A stretch of 11,398 bases of DNA from Bacteroidales bacterium (lineage in GTDB: Bacteria; Bacteroidota; Bacteroidia; Bacteroidales; ML635J-15), in NCBI GenBank assembly GCA_007130555.1, contig SLSH01000008.1:1-11398 (forward strand), given 5' to 3'. Positions 5,948 through 11,398 of this stretch are shown one piece after another. A program made the translations under genes and the position numbers. Under the pieces are notes generated by a model that saw nothing but the letters and a program-made list of their open reading frames with translations, made no database searches and was not told where the DNA came from. Every line of letters starts with the position of its first letter. Position 1 is the stretch's first letter.

Positions 5948-7414
5948 ATGGAAAAGTTGATAATACATAACTCATTAACAAATAAAAAGGAAGAATTTAA
6001 GCCTTTAAATCCGCCATTTGCAGGTTTATATGTTTGCGGACCTACTGTTTACGGGGAGGCTCATCTCGGACATGCAAGACCGTCAATAACATTTGATTTA
6101 TTATTTAGATATTTAATGCATCTCGGATATAAAGTAAGATATGTAAGAAATATTACCGATGTAGGACATCTTGAAAATGATGCAGATGACGGAGAAGATA
6201 AAATCGGCAAAAAAGCCCGTTTGGAGCAAGTTGAGCCCATGGAAATTGTTCAGTTATATACAAACAGTTATCACAAAAACATGGAGCAACTGAATACTCT
6301 AGCTCCGAACATTGAACCTACGGCTTCAGGTCATATTATTGAACAAATTGAAATAATAAAAAAAATCATTGATAATGGTTATGCTTATGTAATTGACGGC
6401 AGTGTTTATTTTGATGTTGAAAAATACAACAAAAAATATAATTACGGTAAACTATCTGGAAGGAAACTGGAAGATATGTTTAGTAATACCCGCGAACTTG
6501 AGGGTCAGGACGAAAAGAAAAATCCTTTTGATTTTGCATTATGGAAAAATGCATCTCCCGAACATATAATGAAATGGAACTCTCCATGGGGCGAAGGATT
6601 TCCCGGATGGCACGCCGAATGTACCGCAATGGGAATAAAATATCTAGGCGATGAATTTGATATTCACGGAGGAGGAATGGACTTGCTATTTCCTCATCAT
6701 GAGTGCGAAATTGCTCAAAGTACCGCTGCACTTGGTAAAGAAACCGTAAAATACTGGATGCACAATAATATGATTACTATCAACGGAAAAAAAATGGGAA
6801 AATCATTAGGGAATTTTATTACTCTTAATGAACTTTTTTCGGGTAACCATAAAATTCTTAAACAGGCATACAGCCCGATGACTATTAGATTTTTTATTCT
6901 GCAGGCACATTACAGAAGTACTCTGAACTTTTCGAACGAAGCATTACAGGCATCGGAAAAAGGACTTGACAGACTTATGAAAGGATACGAAAATATTAAA
7001 AAACTTAACCCAAGTAATGATAATACCATTAATGCAGGAGAACTTAAAGATAAATGCTATGGGGCAATGAACGAAGACCTTAACAGTCCTTTGGTAATTG
7101 CTCATCTTTTTGACGGCTTAAAAATCATAAATTCCGTAGAATCAGGTAAAGAAAAAATTGATGAAAAAAATCTGAATATTTTAAAAACCGTTTACGAAAA
7201 TTTCCTTTTTAATATTCTGGGACTGAAAAACGAAACAGATAATACAGATAATAAAGACAGTGTTTTTAATGATGTTGTTGATTTACTGTTAAAATTAAGG
7301 CAAAATGCCAAAAACAACAAGGATTTTGCAAGCTCCGATTATATCAGAGATGAACTGGGCAAACTCGGAATTATCATAAAAGACAAAAAAGACGGGGCTG
7401 AATGGGAGATGTAA
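5948..7414 (+). CDS. cysS: Cysteine--tRNA ligase (CysRS)
   Basis: Class I aminoacyl-tRNA synthetase that charges tRNA-Cys with cysteine in two steps (cysteinyl-adenylate, then transfer); cytosolic. At 488 aa it is of normal full length. The HIGH-type motif is HLGH (39-42) inside CGPTVYGEAHLGHARP; the KMSKS-type motif is KMGKS (282-286) within GKKMGKSLGN. The zinc ligands line up as Cys30, Cys225 (GWHAEC), His250 and Glu254, with the same +25 and +29 spacing after the second Cys as in Escherichia coli. The long C-terminal helical (DALR-like) region begins around 340, and the end DKKDGAEWEM is typical of the family. A non-coding stretch precedes the ATG; the TAnnTTTG box at 5917 is the likely promoter. 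The next gene starts 90 nt downstream and is probably transcribed separately. Very sure. Confidence 0.98.
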   Translation: MEKLIIHNSLTNKKEEFKPLNPPFAGLYVCGPTVYGEAHLGHARPSITFDLLFRYLMHLGYKVRYVRNITDVGHLENDADDGEDKIGKKARLEQVEPMEIVQLYTNSYHKNMEQLNTLAPNIEPTASGHIIEQIEIIKKIIDNGYAYVIDGSVYFDVEKYNKKYNYGKLSGRKLEDMFSNTRELEGQDEKKNPFDFALWKNASPEHIMKWNSPWGEGFPGWHAECTAMGIKYLGDEFDIHGGGMDLLFPHHECEIAQSTAALGKETVKYWMHNNMITINGKKMGKSLGNFITLNELFSGNHKILKQAYSPMTIRFFILQAHYRSTLNFSNEALQASEKGLDRLMKGYENIKKLNPSNDNTINAGELKDKCYGAMNEDLNSPLVIAHLFDGLKIINSVESGKEKIDEKNLNILKTVYENFLFNILGLKNETDNTDNKDSVFNDVVDLLLKLRQNAKNNKDFASSDYIRDELGKLGIIIKDKKDGAEWEM

Positions 7415-7504
7415 GGTTGGTTTAAATACTAATATTCTTTTAACAGACATAATTTATTTATATAAACATATTAACATTTTAAAAAATATATAAATTAAAA
7501 TATT

Positions 7505-10500
7505 ATGAAAAAATCAAAATTATTCTTTTTAGTTTTTGTTTTACTAGGTTTTCATGCAATGTCTCAAACTGCTATTGAACCGACAACAGGCGATGGTTCT
7601 TCAAACAATCCGTATAAAATAGAAAGTCTGGAAAATCTTTACTGGATTGCAGAAGATGTTTCAAGGTGGAATCATGGAATTTTTTACATACAGGTTTATA
7701 ATATAGATGCTTCAGAAACTGTTGGATGGTTTGACGGGCAAGGCTGGATACCAATAGGAAATGAAAATGATCCTTTCCGTGCGTCTTATAACGGTCAGGG
7801 ACATACAATTGACGGTTTATATATCAACAGACCGGATTTGGAGTATGTTGGATTATTCGGACGTGTAGTATATTTAGGTACAGGTTCTATTAGTAATATC
7901 GGCTTAATTAATGTTGATATTACCGGAAAATCTAATGTTGGAGCATTGACCGGTTTATACTGGGAACATCCATCTGACGATATTCATTTTGTAAACAATT
8001 ATAGTACAGGCACTGTTACAGGGACAGCAAAAACAATCGGTGGTCTTGCAGGCTTGGTTCTCGGCAATCCTATATACAATTGCTACAGCGAAGTAACAGT
8101 AAGTGGAGATTCAATTGTTGGAGGACTGGTTGGTTCAATAGGAGTTAAACTTGAAAACAACTATAGTACAGGAGATGTTAGTGGGGGAAATCATGTTGGA
8201 GGACTTGTGGGAAATGTTGGTGGTGGCGGAACAATAATAAACTGTTACAGTTCCGGTAATGTTGTCGGAACAATCGAAAGAGCAGGAGGATTAGTTGGAA
8301 AAAATTACGGCACAATTGATAATTGTTACAGTACAGGAAATGTTACCGGAGTTGATTATGTCGGAGGTTTAGCGGGGTCTAACAGACAAGATGCCACAAT
8401 TAAAAACAGCTACAGTAGCGGAAATGTTACAGGAAATCAATATGTTGGCGGACTTTTGGGATACAACGTATTTGCTGACTCAGGTGTATCTGACTGTTAT
8501 AGCACCGGAAATGTCAACGGATATGCTTATGTAGGAGGTCTGATAGGAAGACAATTTTATGCTTCTGTACAAACCAGTTATAGCAGTGGCAACGTAAAAG
8601 GAGCAAAAATTACAGGCGGTCTTGTTGGTCAAAACGGCAATGAAGCCTCTATTACAGACTGCTACAGCACAAGTAATGTGTCGGCAGACACTTGTTTCTT
8701 TAATAGCACCTCTATAGGGGGATTAGTTGGAATTAATGCATGGAGTAGTACCGTTAATCGTTGCTATAGTATCGGAATGGTAAATACTGAGGAATGTTAT
8801 GGAGGTGTAGGAGGTTTGATAGGAAATAATTGGTCTAACTTAACATATAGCAGTTTCTGGAATACCGAAACATCAAACCAAGACGAATCAGATGGAGGAA
8901 CAGGCAAAACCACCGAAGAGATGACTTTCCCTTATGAAATGAGTACGTATCTAAATTTTGGTTTTGGTCTTACATGGCATGAAGATAGCGCATACATTAA
9001 TAACGGATATCCTTATTTTTCCTGGCAAGACTTACCTGAACCATATCTTACATTACTTGCTCCCGTAGGAGGTGAAAACTGGCAGGCAGGAACAACAAAA
9101 GCCGTGTACTGGAATTCCAATACAACTTCTCTTTTAAATATTTTATTATCATTTAATAACGGAGATTCATGGGTATATCTAAATTCAGAACCAATACCTG
9201 CTCCATTAGGGCATTATTCTTTTACCGTTCCGGCTATTAATTCTGATGAATGTCTGATTAAAATACAGTCAATTCATATTCCCGATTCCTTTTTTGACAT
9301 ATCAGCCGGCACTTTTACAATTAGCAGTAGCCCTGATATATCTTCAATAGAACTTACAGCTCCCCAAGGACAAGACCTTAAAATTCAGAGTTCTAAAAAC
9401 ATTGATCTAAACTGGAGTACAAATCAAGTTAATAATATAAATATAGATATCAGCTACGACGGCGGTTTGTTATGGAATGATATTGCAAATAATATCCCTG
9501 CTAATCAGGAAAGTTTTTTATGGTTAGTGCCGGAAGTTTTCTCTACATCCTGTTATTTTCGCGTATCCGATTCCGAAAATCAGTCTATTTACGATTGGAG
9601 TACATACCCGTTCACGGTTGCCAAACTGGAACTTTTAACTCCTGCAGGTGGAGAAGAAATTATTGGAGGGTCGGTTGTAGAAATAGCATGGGAAAGTATT
9701 AATATTGATCTGATAAAATTGGAGTATTCTTATGATAACGGTGAAAACTGGGCAGTGATTAATGAATCTGTTAATGCCGAAGATAATAACTACATCTGGA
9801 CTACACCTGTTATACCATCAAATGAATATCTTATTAGAATTAGTGATGCTGAATATTCAGAAATTACGGATATAACAGAAACTACATTTGAAATTCTTAA
9901 TCAGCATCTTACAATAAATTATCCCGACAGCGAAGGAATAAAATTACGAAACGGTGAACATTGCATTATAACATGGTCTCAAACAGGAATAAGCTCATTT
10001 ATCAATATTTATTATTCTATTGACGGTGGTGGAACATTTAGTGAAATTGCAAATAATATTAATCCGGATGATGAAAGTTTTAACTGGACGGTTCCTGATG
10101 TAAATACTACTATGGGCAGAATTAAAATATCATTAGCAAATAATCCTGATGTATATTTTGTTACCGAAAACCATTTTACCATATTTAAATTGGAACTTAC
10201 CGTTCCTTACGGAGGAGAATATTGGAGAGCCAATATGTCCCAACTTATTACCTGGGATCAGTATAACCTGAATAGTGTAAAACTTGAATTTTCAATAGAT
10301 GGTGGCAATAACTGGGAAACTATCATTTCAAATACCGACCCGAGCTCATATAATTATTCATGGTTTACTCCGGATGTACATTCGGATAGTTGTCTGATAC
10401 GTATCAGCGATGCTGATAATAACGACATTTATTCCGTTAATAATGAATTTTTTAGTATCGGACCTCCTATAATTATTGAAAAACCCGGTGGAGGAGAAAT

Positions 10501-11398
10501 ATTTTTGGTAAATTCAATACATTCTATTATTTGGACTTCATCTGATTGTGTAGAAAATGTGGTATTAGACTACAGCATTGATAACGGAGACAACTGGCTT
10601 ACTATTCAAGCTACTCCTTATGCAGCTTCAAATGGTCAGTACGATTGGTTTGTCCCTAATAATCCTAGTAATCAGGCACTAGTCAGAATTAGCGATGCTG
10701 ATAATCCTTCTGTTTATGGAGTATCAGAAAACGTTTTTATTATTACATCAGTATTATTGCCACCAACTAATTTAACAGCAGTTGCAGGAAATGAAATGGT
10801 TTATCTTAGCTGGGGTGCCCCGGGAACAAATGTAAGTTTTAATATTTACAGAGATAGCGAACAGATAAATACTATTTTAGTGGAAAACAATGAATATTTT
10901 GATTATAATGTTATAAATGGGGTAACATATAGTTATTATGTAAAAGCTGTTTATGCGATAGGAGAATCGGAACCTTCAAATACGGTAGAAGCGACTCCGG
11001 AAGAACAAGAGCCTCATGAACTTTTTATTGACGGGACATTTACGGTATTTGATAAGGATTATGACGGAACAACCTATGCCGAGATTGACAATAATAATTT
11101 AAGCTTAACAGGAATTTTTAATGATGAAAATGTTTATCTTGTGAATATAGTTGCCGAATTCACTTCAGCTGCGGCAGGGGAAAACATCCCTGTTATTATT
11201 ACAAGTGCTGATATTGACGGTGATGATGCAGATAACTATGTGTTATTACTTGAAGATTCTCCGACCACTACTGCAAATATAAACCATAAGGAACTAACTA
11301 TTACCGGAACATTTACAGTATCAGACAAAGATTATGACGGAACCATATATGCTATAATTGAAAATAATAATTTGTCTGTAACAGGTGTTGTTACTAAT
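7505..11398 (+). CDS. Giant secreted surface protein: GLUG repeats, Ig-like repeats, FN3, YDG; 3' end outside window
   Basis: The frame stays open for 1298 codons to the last base, with no stop, so the protein is longer than what is seen. Order: signal peptide (about 1-20, basic MKKSK start, hydrophobic core, probable cleavage near AMS-Q); a region of about 115-503 made of GLUG repeats (consensus GGLVGxNxGxIxNCYSTGNVxG) closing with the usual FWNTETS and GGTGKTTEEM block; six Ig-like repeats of about 90 aa (about 515-1083); a fibronectin type III domain (about 1084-1166); one complete YDG repeat (from about 1172) and the beginning of a second. Such proteins are surface or secreted adhesin-like proteins of Bacteroidota. 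Many end in a type IX secretion C-terminal signal, which here would lie beyond the edge. The ligand is unknown. The gene starts 90 nt after cysS and its neighbours do not help in assigning a role. No catalytic domain is seen in the visible part. Confidence 0.88.
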   Translation, partial: MKKSKLFFLVFVLLGFHAMSQTAIEPTTGDGSSNNPYKIESLENLYWIAEDVSRWNHGIFYIQVYNIDASETVGWFDGQGWIPIGNENDPFRASYNGQGHTIDGLYINRPDLEYVGLFGRVVYLGTGSISNIGLINVDITGKSNVGALTGLYWEHPSDDIHFVNNYSTGTVTGTAKTIGGLAGLVLGNPIYNCYSEVTVSGDSIVGGLVGSIGVKLENNYSTGDVSGGNHVGGLVGNVGGGGTIINCYSSGNVVGTIERAGGLVGKNYGTIDNCYSTGNVTGVDYVGGLAGSNRQDATIKNSYSSGNVTGNQYVGGLLGYNVFADSGVSDCYSTGNVNGYAYVGGLIGRQFYASVQTSYSSGNVKGAKITGGLVGQNGNEASITDCYSTSNVSADTCFFNSTSIGGLVGINAWSSTVNRCYSIGMVNTEECYGGVGGLIGNNWSNLTYSSFWNTETSNQDESDGGTGKTTEEMTFPYEMSTYLNFGFGLTWHEDSAYINNGYPYFSWQDLPEPYLTLLAPVGGENWQAGTTKAVYWNSNTTSLLNILLSFNNGDSWVYLNSEPIPAPLGHYSFTVPAINSDECLIKIQSIHIPDSFFDISAGTFTISSSPDISSIELTAPQGQDLKIQSSKNIDLNWSTNQVNNINIDISYDGGLLWNDIANNIPANQESFLWLVPEVFSTSCYFRVSDSENQSIYDWSTYPFTVAKLELLTPAGGEEIIGGSVVEIAWESINIDLIKLEYSYDNGENWAVINESVNAEDNNYIWTTPVIPSNEYLIRISDAEYSEITDITETTFEILNQHLTINYPDSEGIKLRNGEHCIITWSQTGISSFINIYYSIDGGGTFSEIANNINPDDESFNWTVPDVNTTMGRIKISLANNPDVYFVTENHFTIFKLELTVPYGGEYWRANMSQLITWDQYNLNSVKLEFSIDGGNNWETIISNTDPSSYNYSWFTPDVHSDSCLIRISDADNNDIYSVNNEFFSIGPPIIIEKPGGGEIFLVNSIHSIIWTSSDCVENVVLDYSIDNGDNWLTIQATPYAASNGQYDWFVPNNPSNQALVRISDADNPSVYGVSENVFIITSVLLPPTNLTAVAGNEMVYLSWGAPGTNVSFNIYRDSEQINTILVENNEYFDYNVINGVTYSYYVKAVYAIGESEPSNTVEATPEEQEPHELFIDGTFTVFDKDYDGTTYAEIDNNNLSLTGIFNDENVYLVNIVAEFTSAAAGENIPVIITSADIDGDDADNYVLLLEDSPTTTANINHKELTITGTFTVSDKDYDGTIYAIIENNNLSVTGVVTN
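7847..8900 (+). repeat. GLUG repeat array inside the surface protein
   Basis: About twelve units, each near 22-32 codons, are read in the protein: a degenerate first unit at GLFGRV, then GALTG, GGLAG, GGLVG (three in a row), GGLAG, GGLLG, GGLIG, GGLVG, GGLVG, GGLIG. Most are followed by a Cys or Asn and Tyr-Ser motif (NCYSTGNV, DCYSTGNV, NSYSSGNV). The DNA is diverged, so the repeat is clear at the protein level and weak at the nucleotide level. The units are expected to stack as a beta-solenoid-like rod, by analogy with the family. Confidence 0.88.
9047..10750 (+). repeat. Six tandem Ig-like domain repeats in the surface protein
   Basis: Each unit of about 90 codons has a Pro-Gly-Gly-Glu type opening (APVGGENW, TPAGGEEI, VPYGGEYW, KPGGGEIF; two units diverge as APQGQDLK and YPDSEGIK), then a strand with a central Trp (ITW, IIW, IAW), a D/N-G-G or DNG turn before Trp or Phe, a xxWxxP strand, and an end strand such as LIRISDAD or IRISDAE. 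This matches the Ig-like repeats related to the Kre9/KNH family that are common in Bacteroidota surface proteins. Starts are near residues 515, 616, 708, 800, 896 and 985. Confidence 0.78.
11019..11398 (+). repeat. YDG repeats, second unit cut by window edge
   Basis: Two copies of GTFTV-x-DKDYDGT-x-YA (from 11033 and 11306) lie 273 nt apart, which is 91 codons. Over 81 aligned bases I count 61 identities (about 75 percent), so the duplication is visible in DNA. The pattern, with SADIDGDDADNYVLLLEDSP before the next unit, fits the YDG domain of secreted proteins. The second unit breaks off at base 11398. Confidence 0.75.

Noticed and set aside
6791..6806. KMGKS instead of KMSKS in CysRS
   Set aside because: Small-residue variation at this position is, to my knowledge, tolerated among class I synthetases; all zinc ligands and HIGH residues are intact, so I do not regard it as a defect.
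7572..7808. A minus-strand frame of 78 codons
   Set aside because: It is antisense to the start of the giant surface protein, whose long uninterrupted frame with a signal peptide and repeats is much better supported.
7847..8900. Regular repeats that might suggest CRISPR
   Set aside because: The repeats are in frame and conserved as protein (GLUG), with diverged DNA and no identical repeats or spacers.
9520..9702. A plus-strand frame of 60 codons
   Set aside because: It is out of frame within the surface-protein Ig-like region and shows no coding signs.

Overview
The window is about two-thirds A+T, uses ATG, GTG and possibly TTG starts, shows little Shine-Dalgarno signal, and has TAnnTTTG-type -7 boxes. 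It carries families typical of Bacteroidota: a CCC-motif membrane protein, a DUF2752 protein, a LuxC-like acyl-CoA reductase, a pRiA4b ORF-3-like protein with an acidic tail, a TonB-CTD-only secreted protein, and a giant GLUG/Ig-like surface protein. It most likely comes from a Bacteroidales-like or environmental Bacteroidota chromosome. This assignment is inferred from gene content; no rRNA gene or other decisive marker is present.

Layout. Positions 1-681 (+) hold the 3' part of a TylF-type sugar/macrocin O-methyltransferase whose true start lies left of the window. Positions 770-3989 (-) form a compact five-gene operon, read right to left: DUF2752 protein, CCC-motif membrane protein, LuxC-like acyl-CoA reductase, pRiA4b ORF-3-like protein, miaA. 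Its gaps are 4 and 7 nt, then a 4-nt ATGA overlap, then 3 nt. Positions 3990-4286 hold the probable operon promoter and an intergenic repeat block. Positions 4287-5201 (+) encode an EamA/DMT transporter that converges on a small secreted TonB-C-terminal-domain protein (5198-5614, -); the two stop codons share a TTAA. Positions 5615-5947 are non-coding and hold an 18-bp-arm inverted repeat and a likely promoter for cysS (5948-7414, +). From 7505 to the right edge (+) an open frame of 1298 codons, without a stop, encodes a secreted multidomain protein: signal peptide, about 12 GLUG repeats, six Ig-like repeats, one fibronectin type III domain, one complete YDG repeat and a second cut off by the window.

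How the genes relate. miaA and cysS are housekeeping genes (tRNA A37 prenylation; cysteinyl-tRNA charging). The operon joins miaA to membrane and acyl-CoA-reductase-type genes with no obvious shared pathway. The EamA transporter, TonB-like protein and giant surface protein belong to the cell envelope. I see no CRISPR array, transposase, prophage, toxin-antitoxin pair, tRNA or rRNA. I did not find a convincing new defence or mobile system. The most distinctive items are the large repeat-rich surface protein, the tightly coupled operon with its Cys-rich membrane pair, and two intergenic inverted-repeat elements.
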